Below are positions 19,822 through 28,550 of a stretch of DNA of 64,000 bases, piece after piece (position 1 is the stretch's first letter; each line of letters begins with the position of its first letter). Below the pieces are notes generated by a model that was not told the DNA's origin, made no database searches, and worked only from the letters and a program-made list of their open reading frames with translations. The translations under genes were made by a program, and so were the position numbers. Location of the stretch: the NCBI GenBank assembly GCA_020073085.1, contig JAIQFV010000023.1, positions 35,732 through 99,731 of the forward strand. The letters run 5' to 3'. This DNA comes from Terriglobia bacterium (GTDB lineage Bacteria > Acidobacteriota > Terriglobia > JAIQFV01).

Positions 19822-20157
19822 GGGGCGGAGGTAGGTGGTAGGTAATAGGTGGTAGGTGATAGGAGAGCGAAGGCGGAAGTTAGAGGTCAGAAGTCGGATC
19901 GAACCGCAGGGGCGGACAGCGGTGCGCCCACGCCCATACTTGGGGAAATAATTACTAGCTCTTTAACAGAATTCGTGCGGAGTGGCGCAATAAAGAGTTC
20001 ACCATTAGGAGGCCAGGAATACAGGAGAATAAAAACCTTCAATCCGAACTAAATTTGATGTTCCTGCTGGGGAGGACTTCCCATCGACTCCCTAGTGTCG
20101 TGTTTCTTGGCCTCCTAATGAAATCTGTCATTGGTCCCGGCTTGTTCGGGTAAGGTT
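19822..20157. other. Intergenic region with simple repeat and a 13-bp inverted repeat pair
   Basis: Directly after xerD lies a purine-rich simple stretch of GTAGGTG-like units (about 19831-19862). Farther on, CATTAGGAGGCCA (20003-20015) is matched by its exact reverse complement TGGCCTCCTAATG (20108-20120), bounding a 118-base segment. A 67-codon frame at 19849-20052 runs through the simple repeat and is not believed. Confidence 0.6.
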
Positions 20158-21333
20158 TCAGGACAATAGCAATTGCAGAAAGCTGGTCCCCCGGGAAAGA
20201 GTAAAATCGAAGTTCTCGGCCACGGTCTGGCCCAGGTCGGAGAGCGAGGAGCGGGTCCCCAGATTGAGATTCCCCCGGGACGTCTTCGAATAGGCGAGCA
20301 GCGGAACATATTCACGGGTGTGGTCGGTGGTCTTCATATAGGTCGGATCACAGCCATGGTCGGCGGTAATCATCAACAGATCATCGGACCGCATCACCTC
20401 CAGCAATAGCCCTAACTGCCGGTCAAACTCTTCCAGCGCATTGGCATAGCCGGCGACGTCGCGGCGGTGGCCGAACAGCATGTCGAAATCCACAAGGTTG
20501 GTAAAGATCATGTCGACCGTCATTGACCGGGTGGCTTCGATCGTGCGTTCCATCCCCTCCGCATTGTTTTTCATTTTGACGTGTTCGGAGATCCCGCGTC
20601 CGCTATAAATGTCGAAGATCTTCCCCACGGCATAAACCGTTCGTCCCTTTTCAGCCATCAAATCCAGCAGCATCGGCCTGGGCGGATCGATCGCATAATC
20701 ATGCCGCCGCTCGGTGCGGGTGAAACTACCCGGCTTTCCGATAAACGGCCGGGCGATGACGCGCGCGACGCGATCCTTTCCAACGAGCAGTTTCCGGGCG
20801 ATCTCGCACATGTGGTAAAGCTCCGCGACCGGGATGATCTCTTCGTGGGTCGCAATCTGAAAGACGCTGTCTCCCGATGTGTACACAATCGGAGACCCGG
20901 TACGCAGATGCTCTTCGCCGAGATCCTTGATGATTTCAGTGCCGGAGGCAGGGATATTCCCAAGGGTTTTTCGTCCAATGGCCTTTTCGAAAGCCTCAAT
21001 GAGGTAGGGTGGAAACCCGTGCGGATAGGTCGGGAATGCAACCTCGGTCAAAATGCCGGCCATTTCCCAGTGCCCGGCGGTCGTATCCTTCCCTTTCGAA
21101 GCAAGGGCCATCTTCCCATAAGCGCCAATGGGAGGGCCATTCGGGGAGACATTCGGCAGGGGGCGGATGGCGCCCAGCCCCAATCGACCCAGATTCGGCA
21201 ACGTCAGCGGGCGGGATTGACAAACGTGGCCGAGCGTATCGGTCCCGGCATCCCCCCAGTCGGCAGCATCCGGCATAGCGCCGATGCCGACACTGTCGAG
21301 CACGATGGTGAGAATTCGTTTGAAGGGTGACAT
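20158..21333 (-). CDS. deoB: Phosphopentomutase DeoB
   Basis: Interconverts ribose or deoxyribose 1-phosphate and 5-phosphate, linking nucleoside phosphorolysis to central metabolism; cytosolic, Mn-dependent, alkaline-phosphatase fold. The 391 residues match the family. Metal-site motifs are visible: DSVGIGAMPDA at residues 13-23, the KGKDTTAGHWE loop with Thr84 aligning with the phosphorylated Thr of the Bacillus enzyme, DFDMLFGHRRD, and TADHGCDPTYMKTTDHTRE. Last gene of the salvage operon, 63 bases after the amidohydrolase, which fits its role of disposing of the sugar phosphates released by DeoA and PunA. Confidence 0.95.
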   Translation of the reverse strand: MSPFKRILTIVLDSVGIGAMPDAADWGDAGTDTLGHVCQSRPLTLPNLGRLGLGAIRPLPNVSPNGPPIGAYGKMALASKGKDTTAGHWEMAGILTEVAFPTYPHGFPPYLIEAFEKAIGRKTLGNIPASGTEIIKDLGEEHLRTGSPIVYTSGDSVFQIATHEEIIPVAELYHMCEIARKLLVGKDRVARVIARPFIGKPGSFTRTERRHDYAIDPPRPMLLDLMAEKGRTVYAVGKIFDIYSGRGISEHVKMKNNAEGMERTIEATRSMTVDMIFTNLVDFDMLFGHRRDVAGYANALEEFDRQLGLLLEVMRSDDLLMITADHGCDPTYMKTTDHTREYVPLLAYSKTSRGNLNLGTRSSLSDLGQTVAENFDFTLSRGTSFLQLLLS

Positions 21334-21396
21334 GCCGGATGAATGGTCCCTGTGTTGAGTCTTCCCGATGCCCTTCCCGGGGCGACCGGATTCGTC

Positions 21397-22803
21397 CTAA
21401 TTGGTTGCTTTCAAGCTGGCCAAAATCTTAGCACGGAACTCCCGGGCCTTCTGGAAAATCTGGTCTTCACTCAGTGTGAGAACGCGCCGGTGCCGCATGA
21501 CAATCCGCCCGTCAATGATCGAGGTATCCACATCGCAAGCCTTGATGGAATACGCGAGTCCCGCGTAAAAGTCGTACAGCGGAACAGCATTGGCGCGGTT
21601 CAGGTCGATGACAATCACATCGGCCTTCTTTCCAGCTTCGAGCGATCCGATCTCCTTCTCCATGTTTAAGACTCGAGCCCCGCCGAGGGTGGCCATCTCG
21701 ACCGACTGACGCGCCGGAAGCGCCTTCGGATCCATCAGGGAGATTTTCTGCAGCTTGGAGGCAAGGTCGATCTCTTCGAACAGGTTGAAATCATTGTTGC
21801 TCCCCGCCGGTCCGTCGGTCCCCAGACCCACATCCAGTCCCGCCTGAATCATCTTCATGACCGGCGCCACACCGCTGGCCAGCATCATATTGCTGGACGG
21901 GTTATGGGCGCATCCGACCTTGAACGCTTTCAAGGTCGCGATATCCTGATCGTCCACCCACACGCAATGGGCGGCCACGACGGAATCCTCCAGGAATCCG
22001 ATGTTCTTGAGATGCTGGACCGGGCTGGCATGGTACCGCGCCTTGATGTCCTCGTCCTCGGTCTTGGTCTCGGCGACGTGGATCAAGATCGGGGCATGAT
22101 ACTGGTCCGCCAATTCCTTCGCGGCCATGAGATGCGCCGGTGACACCGTAAAGGGCGCGTGAGGAGCCACGGCGGGGGTGATCAGAGAATCCTTCTGGTA
22201 TTGTTTCAAGAACTGGGCCGTGTAGCTGACCATGGCATCGAAGCTCTTATTGTCGGGAGCCGGGAAATCGAGCCAGGTCTCCCCGAGCACGGCCCGAAGC
22301 CCCGCCTGCTTGGTCGCCCGCGCCACCTGATCCTCAAAATAGTACATATCGGCGAACGTGGTGACGCCCGACTGGATCATCTCCATGTCCCCCAGCAGCG
22401 AACCCCAATAGACGAACTCCGGGGTCACGTTCTTCGCTTCTGCCGGGAAGATGAATTTCTCCAGCCACTCTTTCAGTGGCAGATCGTCGGCGATGCCCCG
22501 TAACAAAGACATCGGCACGTGTGTGTGGGTATTGATCAGGCCGGGCATCACTAACTGGCCCGAAGCCTGGATTGTACGGAGTGAGCGGTATTCTTTTTCC
22601 AGCTGCGACCGTGGCCCGACCGCAACGATCCGGTCCTTTGCGATCGCCACGTATCCGTCCTCGACAATCTCCCGGGACGCGTTCATAGTCAGGACCGTCC
22701 CGCCGGAAATTACGAGGTCGACCGTTTTCTGACCCAAAAGTGTCGAAGACAGCACCAGCAGGATGACGAGAAACCATAACAATCGTGGGGCCCGCATAAT
22801 CAT
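21397..22803 (-). CDS. Amidohydrolase of the SAH/MTA/adenosine deaminase-chlorohydrolase family with signal peptide
   Basis: Metal-dependent aminohydrolase resembling S-adenosylhomocysteine / methylthioadenosine deaminases. ATG 22803 is chosen because the longer frame would overlap the whole cdd gene. Visible motifs: HTHVPMSLLRG (metal pair), GVTTFADMYYFED, HAPFTVSP, HVAETKTED, CAHNPSSNMMLASG, GLGTDGPAGSNNDFNLFEE and the C-terminal GSLEAGKKADVIVIDL. Unusually for the family, residues 1-24 (MIMRAPRLLWFLVILLVLSS) form a signal peptide or anchor, suggesting a periplasmic location. It lies 11 bases after cdd within the salvage operon, so deamination of an adenine nucleoside outside the cytoplasm is a reasonable inference. 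The exact substrate is not certain. Confidence 0.85.
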   Translation of the reverse strand: MIMRAPRLLWFLVILLVLSSTLLGQKTVDLVISGGTVLTMNASREIVEDGYVAIAKDRIVAVGPRSQLEKEYRSLRTIQASGQLVMPGLINTHTHVPMSLLRGIADDLPLKEWLEKFIFPAEAKNVTPEFVYWGSLLGDMEMIQSGVTTFADMYYFEDQVARATKQAGLRAVLGETWLDFPAPDNKSFDAMVSYTAQFLKQYQKDSLITPAVAPHAPFTVSPAHLMAAKELADQYHAPILIHVAETKTEDEDIKARYHASPVQHLKNIGFLEDSVVAAHCVWVDDQDIATLKAFKVGCAHNPSSNMMLASGVAPVMKMIQAGLDVGLGTDGPAGSNNDFNLFEEIDLASKLQKISLMDPKALPARQSVEMATLGGARVLNMEKEIGSLEAGKKADVIVIDLNRANAVPLYDFYAGLAYSIKACDVDTSIIDGRIVMRHRRVLTLSEDQIFQKAREFRAKILASLKATN

Positions 22804-22814
22804 AACTTGGCCTG

Positions 22815-23228
22815 CTATTTCTTTTTCTTCAGAAAACTTTGATCGAAGGGTCGCGGGAACAATTTCGACATTCGGAATTGTTCGGTCTTCCCCTCCAGGT
22901 TGGAAAGGACTACGGGGATATCGCCGCAAAATTCCCAGATGATCTGGCGACACGCCCCGCAAGGCGGGGTCAAATGCTTCGTCGCGGTGACAACCGCGAT
23001 TTGCTGGAATCGATCGGCTCCCTCTGAGACGGCCTTGAAGATGGCCACGCGTTCGGCACAAATCGTCAGCCCGTAAGTCGCATTTTCAACGTTGCAGCCG
23101 GTAAAAACGCGCCCGTCCCCGGCCACAAGCGCCGCCCCCACCTTGAATCGGGAAAAGGGGGCATGCGCCCGCTCCCGCGCCTTCCGGGCTATTTCGACGA
23201 GTTGCTTAACGGGAATTGGTTTTCTCAT
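22815..23228 (-). CDS. cdd: Cytidine deaminase
   Basis: Deaminates cytidine and deoxycytidine to uridine forms. The 137 residues are the short homotetrameric type. The zinc site is complete: Cys57-Ala-Glu59 (TICAERVA) with Cys90 and Cys93 (PPCGACRQ); substrate motif GCNVENATYG at 44-53. Start overlaps the punA stop as ATGA (23225-23228), indicating translational coupling. The tail ends in four lysines. Confidence 0.95.
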   Translation of the reverse strand: MRKPIPVKQLVEIARKARERAHAPFSRFKVGAALVAGDGRVFTGCNVENATYGLTICAERVAIFKAVSEGADRFQQIAVVTATKHLTPPCGACRQIIWEFCGDIPVVLSNLEGKTEQFRMSKLFPRPFDQSFLKKKK

Positions 23229-24067
23229 TGGTGGTGTGAATCCAGCTCGTGCAGGCGAGGGATAATCGCTCGCAGCAATCGAATGAAATCGCCCTTGACC
23301 CGCTCGCCTGTGAGCATCACTTCCTCATGATTGACCTTTTGCTTGCTCACGCCTGCCGCCATGTTCGTGATGCAGGAGATTCCGAGACACTTTACCCCCA
23401 TGTGATTGGCCACAATCACTTCCGGGACAGTGGACATTCCCACCGCGTCGGCGCCTAAGGCCCGGAGCATCCGGATCTCCGCCGGAGTTTCATAACTCGG
23501 TCCAGTGAGGCCTGCGTAAATCCCTCGGTGGACCGACAAGGTGAGCTTGCGTGCCGCGGCCGAGGCCACTTTCCGCATCTCCCGGTCATATGCGTCCGAC
23601 ATGTCAAAGAACCGCAAACCAAACCGGTCTTCGTTGGGACCCATCAATGGGTTCGTGGACTGCAGGTTGAGGTGATCTTCGATGATCATCAGACGTCCGG
23701 GCCTGAACCTCTTGCTGATCCCCCCGGCGGCATTGGTGAGAATCAGGCGCTTGACCCCCATTCGGGCCAGCACCTTTGTGGGAAAGGTGACTTCCTGCAT
23801 CGAATAACCTTCGTAGAAGTGGACCCTTCCCTGCATAACCGCAATGGGTATCTTTCCAATTTCCCCCAGGACCAGGTTGCCGGAGTGACCCTGCACGGTC
23901 GATCTCGGAAAGTGCGGAATCTCCTGGTAAGGAACCACCTGGCGGTTCGCGACCTGATCCGCAAAGGCCCCCAGCCCTGACCCTAGCACGACGGCAATCC
24001 TGGGCTGCAACTCGGACCGGTGCCGCAAAAACTCAACGGCGGTCTGCACCTTGTCAAATTCGCTCAT
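23225..24067 (-). CDS. punA: Purine nucleoside phosphorylase (trimeric, PunA type)
   Basis: Cleaves purine (deoxy)ribonucleosides with phosphate to base and pentose-1-phosphate. The 280 residues fit the trimeric class: VLGSGLGAFADQV (phosphate loop), FPRSTVQGHSGNLVLGEIG, GRVHFYEGY, LILTNAAGGISKRFRPGRLM, GLTGPSYETPAEIRMLR with GADAVGMSTVPEVIVANHMG, and CITNMAAG. It follows nupC by 27 bases and overlaps cdd by 4 bases, within the salvage operon. Confidence 0.95.
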   Translation of the reverse strand: MSEFDKVQTAVEFLRHRSELQPRIAVVLGSGLGAFADQVANRQVVPYQEIPHFPRSTVQGHSGNLVLGEIGKIPIAVMQGRVHFYEGYSMQEVTFPTKVLARMGVKRLILTNAAGGISKRFRPGRLMIIEDHLNLQSTNPLMGPNEDRFGLRFFDMSDAYDREMRKVASAAARKLTLSVHRGIYAGLTGPSYETPAEIRMLRALGADAVGMSTVPEVIVANHMGVKCLGISCITNMAAGVSKQKVNHEEVMLTGERVKGDFIRLLRAIIPRLHELDSHHQ

Positions 24068-24094
24068 TAGGACGTACTCATCCTTTCAATAATT

Positions 24095-25366
24095 CTACAG
24101 GAGAATCCCGGCGATGGAGGCTGTCAAGAAATTAGCCAGCGTCCCGGCGAGCACCGCCTTCAGTCCAAGACGCGCCAGGTCATGCCGGCGGCTGGGGGCC
24201 AGGGCCCCGATGCCGCCGATCTGAATTCCAATCGACGAAAAGTTGGCAAATCCGCACAGGGCAAAGGTCGCGATGGTGAACGAGCGCGGGTCGAGAACGG
24301 CCCGTTGGGCGCCCAAACCGCTGTAGGCAATGAATTCATTCAACACGAGTCGGGTCCCCAACAGATTTCCTACATTCACGCAATCCTTCCACGGAATCCC
24401 CAACGCCCAGGCCACCGGGGCAAACACTGCACCGAAGATTCTCTCCATGCTCAGCGGGTGACCGCGAAACGGAACCAATCCCAGCAGGCCATTCATAAGG
24501 TAGATGAGGGCGATGAACGAAATCAACATGGCGGCCACGTTAAGGGCCAGGCTGAGCCCCTCACCGGTGCCGCGCGAAGCGGCATCCAGGATGTTCACGT
24601 CCGTCCTCTCCACTTCCAGTTTTACCTTTCCCGCGGTCTTGGGCTCCCCGGTTTCCGGAACGAGCATCTTGGCCATCATGATGGTCCCCGGGGCTGTCAT
24701 GATGACCGCCGTCAACAGGTTTTCGGCGCGGGCCCCGAAAGCGATGTAGGCCGCCATGATCCCGCCTGAAATATGGGCCATGCCCGAGGTCATAACACAC
24801 ATCAATTCGGACTCCGTCATATCATTCAGATATGGCCGGATCGTCAGGGGCGCTTCGGTCTGTCCCATGAAGATCGAGGCGGCCACATTCAAGGATTCCG
24901 CGCCGCTGGCGCCCATCAACCACGTCATGACCTTGGCAAAAATGCGGACGATGACCTGCATGACGCCCAGGTAATAGAGGATGGCAAACAGGGCCGCGAT
25001 GAAGATGATGGTGGGCAGGACCTGGAGCGCAAAAATACTCACAAAATTCAGGGCCGGGTCGCCTTCCTGGAGGGGATGGCCCACGACGGCCTCGATGAAA
25101 TGGATCATCGCGGCCCGGGAGCCGAGGGGTCCAAAAACAAAATTCGACCCAAATTGCGAATACGAGAGCAGCTTATTGATGGCGTCGCCGAGCCTCTTGA
25201 ATAAATAAACACCGGGGGTCCATTTAAGAACGATTAAAGCGAAGGTGATCTGCAGACCAAGCCCCCACCCCACCGTCTTCCAGCGGATGGCCTTGCGATT
25301 GGTCGAGAGCAGGTAAACCAGCAGGGGGATCGTCACCAATCCCACGAGCCCAGTGAAATGATGCAT
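24095..25366 (-). CDS. nupC: Concentrative nucleoside transporter (CNT/NupC family)
   Basis: Inner-membrane cation-coupled nucleoside symporter, 423 residues. The family signature GASGAESLNVAASIFMGQTE is present, followed by SELMCVMTSGMAHISGGIMA and, near the C-terminus, LGTRLVLNEFIAYSGLG and GFANFSSIGIQIGGIGALAP. About ten hydrophobic spans are visible. It sits 18 bases downstream of deoA and upstream of punA, so it would feed the phosphorylases encoded beside it. Confidence 0.94.
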   Translation of the reverse strand: MHHFTGLVGLVTIPLLVYLLSTNRKAIRWKTVGWGLGLQITFALIVLKWTPGVYLFKRLGDAINKLLSYSQFGSNFVFGPLGSRAAMIHFIEAVVGHPLQEGDPALNFVSIFALQVLPTIIFIAALFAILYYLGVMQVIVRIFAKVMTWLMGASGAESLNVAASIFMGQTEAPLTIRPYLNDMTESELMCVMTSGMAHISGGIMAAYIAFGARAENLLTAVIMTAPGTIMMAKMLVPETGEPKTAGKVKLEVERTDVNILDAASRGTGEGLSLALNVAAMLISFIALIYLMNGLLGLVPFRGHPLSMERIFGAVFAPVAWALGIPWKDCVNVGNLLGTRLVLNEFIAYSGLGAQRAVLDPRSFTIATFALCGFANFSSIGIQIGGIGALAPSRRHDLARLGLKAVLAGTLANFLTASIAGILL

Positions 25367-25384
25367 CGAGGCGCCTCCGAAATT

Positions 25385-26689
25385 TTATTCCAGGACTTCG
25401 TAAATGAGAGGTGGAGCTTTGTCGGCAGTGGGAGAGATCAAGTAGGCCGAGTTGAGCAGTTCGAGGGCCGCCGCCAATCGAGACTCATCATTGTAGAGAA
25501 CGGTGCAGAGGGGATCCCCCGCCTTCACCGGATCTCCGACTTTCTTATGAAGCTCAAAACCGACGGCATGGTCGATCTTGGAGTCCAGGCGCTCCCGTCC
25601 CGCCCCCAGCAGCATCGCCGCGATGCCCATTCTCTCGGCGTGGATTCCCTCGACGTACCCGGAAGAAATGGAAGAGAATCGGAATCGTTTCTGGGCTGTG
25701 GGAAGCAAGCTGTAATCGTCCACGACGCGCGGGTTGCCCCCCTGAAGTTGAATGATCTTCCGGAAGGTCTCCAGCCCCGCCCCGCTTTTCAGCAGGGACA
25801 AGATTTTCTGCCGGGAGTCGTCCAGGGTCCGCGCCGGCTCCCCCAGCATGAGCATATGGGCCGCGAGTTCCACCGACAGGAAGGTCAGGTCTTCCGGCCC
25901 CTTGCCCTTCAGGGTTTCCACCGCCTCGATGATTTCGAGTGAATTCCCGACTTTATTCCCAAGGGGTTGATTCATGTCGGTAATGAGGGCCACCACCCGC
26001 TTTCCCATCCCTTTTCCGATCTCGATCATCGTTTGGGCCAGCCGCCGGGAGTCCTCCAGCGTCTTCATGAAGGCCCCCACCCCGGTCTTGACATCGAGCA
26101 CCAGGCCGTCAATTCCCTCCGCCAGCTTTTTGCTCATGATGGAGGCGGAGATCAGGGGATAGCTTTCCACGGTTGAGGTCACATCCCGGAGGGCGTACAA
26201 CTTCTTGTCCGCGGGAGCGATATCTTTCGTTTGCCCGATCAAACCGCAACGGACCTCCTTCAGCATCGATTTGAACTGGGAGAGCGACAGGTTGACGTTG
26301 AATCCCGGAATTGACTCCAGCTTATCGAGAGTCCCCCCGGTGTGCCCCAATCCCCGGCCCGAGATCATGGGCACATACACTCCCCCCGCGGCCGCCAGGG
26401 CGGCCAGAATAAAGGACGTCTTATCGCCCACCCCCCCGGTGGAATGTTTATCCACTTTCGGGCCCGGCAGATCGGACAAATCCATGGTGGCGCCGGACTG
26501 GATCATGGCGTGAGTCAGGGCGACGGTTTCCTCCACGTTGCAGCCGTTGAGGAACATCGCCATCAACAGGGCGGACGCCTGATAATCAGGGATGATTTCC
26601 TTCGTGTAGTTGGAGACAAAAAATGAGATTTCGCTTTCGGAGAGGATCTCGTGGTCACGCTTTTTTCGGATTATATCGACAGCTCGCAT
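25385..26689 (-). CDS. deoA: Thymidine / pyrimidine-nucleoside phosphorylase
   Basis: Phosphorolysis of thymidine (and perhaps uridine) to base plus pentose-1-phosphate. ATG 26689 begins MRAVDIIRKKRDHEIL, the canonical family start; a TTG at 26713 in the same frame would add eight residues. Motifs: phosphate site KVDKHSTGGVGDKTS, GRGLGHTGGTLDKLE, SIMSKKLAEGIDGLVLDVKT and the C-terminal domain with VGFELHKKVGDPVKAGDPL. First gene of the salvage operon and divergent from argR. No good ribosome site precedes the ATG. DeoA and Pdp cannot be told apart by eye. Confidence 0.93.
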   Translation of the reverse strand: MRAVDIIRKKRDHEILSESEISFFVSNYTKEIIPDYQASALLMAMFLNGCNVEETVALTHAMIQSGATMDLSDLPGPKVDKHSTGGVGDKTSFILAALAAAGGVYVPMISGRGLGHTGGTLDKLESIPGFNVNLSLSQFKSMLKEVRCGLIGQTKDIAPADKKLYALRDVTSTVESYPLISASIMSKKLAEGIDGLVLDVKTGVGAFMKTLEDSRRLAQTMIEIGKGMGKRVVALITDMNQPLGNKVGNSLEIIEAVETLKGKGPEDLTFLSVELAAHMLMLGEPARTLDDSRQKILSLLKSGAGLETFRKIIQLQGGNPRVVDDYSLLPTAQKRFRFSSISSGYVEGIHAERMGIAAMLLGAGRERLDSKIDHAVGFELHKKVGDPVKAGDPLCTVLYNDESRLAAALELLNSAYLISPTADKAPPLIYEVLE

Positions 26690-26938
26690 GGGGCAGGCGG
26701 AAGTCCCGTTCAATTCATCCGTAAAGAGCGCTCAGACTATTCGAACTGATACCCAATGTCAAGCGCTTCTCGACATCTTCCCCGCAATCCCCGGGGCCGG
26801 CGAAGCCGATCGACCCCGCTGTTTCAACCCCCCGCTCCGGCCCGTTTCCGGCGGCCTTTCCCCCCTCGGCCTTTCCCCCGCGGCCCTCACCGAGCCGGGG
26901 CTCCGGGGTTCGCCGCAACGCCGCCTTGAAATTTTCTC
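26690..26938. other. GC-rich intergenic segment between deoA and argR
   Basis: About 250 bases, very rich in C and G in the middle (26800-26930), without a supportable gene. It presumably holds the promoter of the salvage operon; no clear CytR- or DeoR-type operator was recognised. Confidence 0.4.
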
Positions 26939-26991
26939 TTGACGCCCGCGGCCCGTTTGTATAATTATGCGTCTATGACAATAAATATGCA
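26939..26991 (+). promoter_or_regulatory. Promoter of the arginine cluster overlapped by two ARG-box-like sites
   Basis: TTGACG (26939-26944) and TATAAT (26960-26965) make a sigma-70-like promoter with a short 15-base spacer; TAATTA two bases on would give 17. Over the -10, TGTATAATTATGCG (26958-26971) matches the ArgR consensus TGAATAATTATTCA at 11 of 14 positions, and ACAATAAATATGCA (26978-26991) at 10 of 14. Their centres are 20 bases apart, close to the 21 of paired E. coli ARG boxes. The next gene is argR itself, so ArgR autorepression of the whole cluster is inferred. Confidence 0.65.
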
Positions 26992-27009
26992 CGACCGCGG
27001 CGGCCCGCG

Positions 27010-27462
27010 ATGACCAAACAGCTACGGCACGAAGCCATCCTCCGGCTGGTGCGGTTGAAGCCGATCCCCAACCAGCAGGTGCTGCAACAGGAGTTGCGGA
27101 AGGTCGGGCTGGAGGCCACCCAGGCCACGCTCTCACGGGATCTCTCCGAGCTGGGGCTGGTAAAGACCGTGGAGGGCTACAAGCTGCTCGCCCAGGTGGC
27201 GGAGCTGCCGCATGCTTCGAACAGCGAGCTGCGCCGGATGTTGCGGGAGTTCATGCGCGAGGCCACGGCGGCCAACAACCTCCTCGTGGTCAAGACGCCC
27301 ACCGGCAGCGCCAATGCCCTCGGCATCGCCCTGGATAATGCCGCGCTTTCGGAGATTGTCGGAACCGTCGCGGGCGACGACACCATTCTCGTCGTCACGC
27401 GGTCGGCAGCCACCGCACGGAGCCTTCGCAAGAAATTCTTTCATCTGGTGTCTTCGAATTGA
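27010..27462 (+). CDS. argR: Arginine repressor ArgR
   Basis: Arginine-responsive hexameric repressor, 150 residues. N-terminal winged helix (HEAILRLVRLKPIPNQQVLQ, then EATQATLSRDLSELGLVKT) binds ARG boxes; C-terminal domain (NLLVVKTPTGSANALGIALD, VGTVAGDDTILVV) binds arginine and oligomerises. First gene of the arg cluster, 19 bases past the second ARG-box-like site, and overlapping the argC start by four bases. Confidence 0.95.
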   Translation: MTKQLRHEAILRLVRLKPIPNQQVLQQELRKVGLEATQATLSRDLSELGLVKTVEGYKLLAQVAELPHASNSELRRMLREFMREATAANNLLVVKTPTGSANALGIALDNAALSEIVGTVAGDDTILVVTRSAATARSLRKKFFHLVSSN

Positions 27463-28547
27463 AATCGCACCCGAACCAGAAAACGCAGGGCATTCATGCC
27501 TCGGTGATCGGCGCCACAGGCTACTCCGGAATGGAACTGGCCCGCCTCTTGACCCGGCACCCGCACGTTCGCCGCCTGAGCCTTTTTTCGTCCCCTGTGG
27601 CCCATTCCGCCGGCGGACCCCATGGAACGAAAGGGTCTCACTCCACTTCTCACGACCCGGAGTTTCTCGTTCGAAAGGACACCCGGCTCCAGGTCCGGCC
27701 ATTTGATGAAGCGGAGTTGGTGGAGTCAAATCCCGACTTGGTTTTCTTCGCGACGCCGAATGAGATTTCGCACGAACTGATCCCCCGCTACATGGCTCAG
27801 CCCTTCCGGATGATTGATTTGAGCGGGAGTTTTCGTCTGCACGATGCCTCCCTCTATCCGCGATGGTACGGGTTCACTCATGTGGCGCCGGACATGCTTT
27901 CCCGGTTTGTCTATGGCCTCGCGGAGGACAATGCGGCGGCCATCGCCAGGGCCCAATGGGTGGCCAATCCGGGATGCTACGCCACCTCCGTCCTTTTGCC
28001 GTTGCTGCCGTTGATGAAAGACGGATGGATTGACTGGAGTTCCCCGGTCATTTGTGACTCCAAATCGGGGGTCAGCGGCGCCGGGAAACAGCCCACCCAC
28101 AACACCCATTTCTGTGAAGTCTCCGACTCCTTCCGGGCTTATTCCGTGTTCACCCATCGCCATCTCCCCGAGATCGAACAACACCTCGGTTTGAATGCCG
28201 GTGACAAGCTCATTTTTACGCCGCACCTCCTGCCCATCAACCGGGGGATCCTTTCGACGTTGTATTTCAAAACACGGACCCTCCGGACGGAGGAAGAGCT
28301 GAGAACGCACCTCGTCAAGGGGTACGAAAAGGCCCCCTTTGTCCGCGTTTTCCCGGCCGGCGAATTGCCTCAAGTCAAGTGGGTGACGCATACGAACTAT
28401 TGCGACATCGGAGTCCGGGCGGAGGAGAACTCCACCTGGGTCGTCATGGTCTCCTGCCTCGACAACCTGGTGAAAGGAGCAGCGGGCCAAGCCGTTCAAA
28501 ACATGAACCTGATGTTCAACTACGCGGAACAGTCCGGCTTGGAATAG
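27459..28547 (+). CDS. argC: N-acetyl-gamma-glutamyl-phosphate reductase
   Basis: NADPH-dependent reduction of N-acetylglutamyl phosphate to the semialdehyde, third step of arginine synthesis. Likely TTG start at 27459 overlapping the argR stop; the only later option, a GTG before IGATGYSG, would leave almost no N-terminus. Motifs: Rossmann IGATGYSGMELARLL, FFATPNEISHELIP, catalytic cysteine in VANPGCYATS, and SKSGVSGAGK. Length 362 is slightly longer than usual because of a Ser/Gly/His-rich loop at about residues 45-70. Confidence 0.93.
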   Translation: MKSHPNQKTQGIHASVIGATGYSGMELARLLTRHPHVRRLSLFSSPVAHSAGGPHGTKGSHSTSHDPEFLVRKDTRLQVRPFDEAELVESNPDLVFFATPNEISHELIPRYMAQPFRMIDLSGSFRLHDASLYPRWYGFTHVAPDMLSRFVYGLAEDNAAAIARAQWVANPGCYATSVLLPLLPLMKDGWIDWSSPVICDSKSGVSGAGKQPTHNTHFCEVSDSFRAYSVFTHRHLPEIEQHLGLNAGDKLIFTPHLLPINRGILSTLYFKTRTLRTEEELRTHLVKGYEKAPFVRVFPAGELPQVKWVTHTNYCDIGVRAEENSTWVVMVSCLDNLVKGAAGQAVQNMNLMFNYAEQSGLE

Positions 28548-28550
28548 ACC

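Noticed and set aside
19849..20052. 67-codon frame after xerD
   Set aside because: Starts in simple GTAGGTG repeats and crosses the inverted repeat end; no coding signs.
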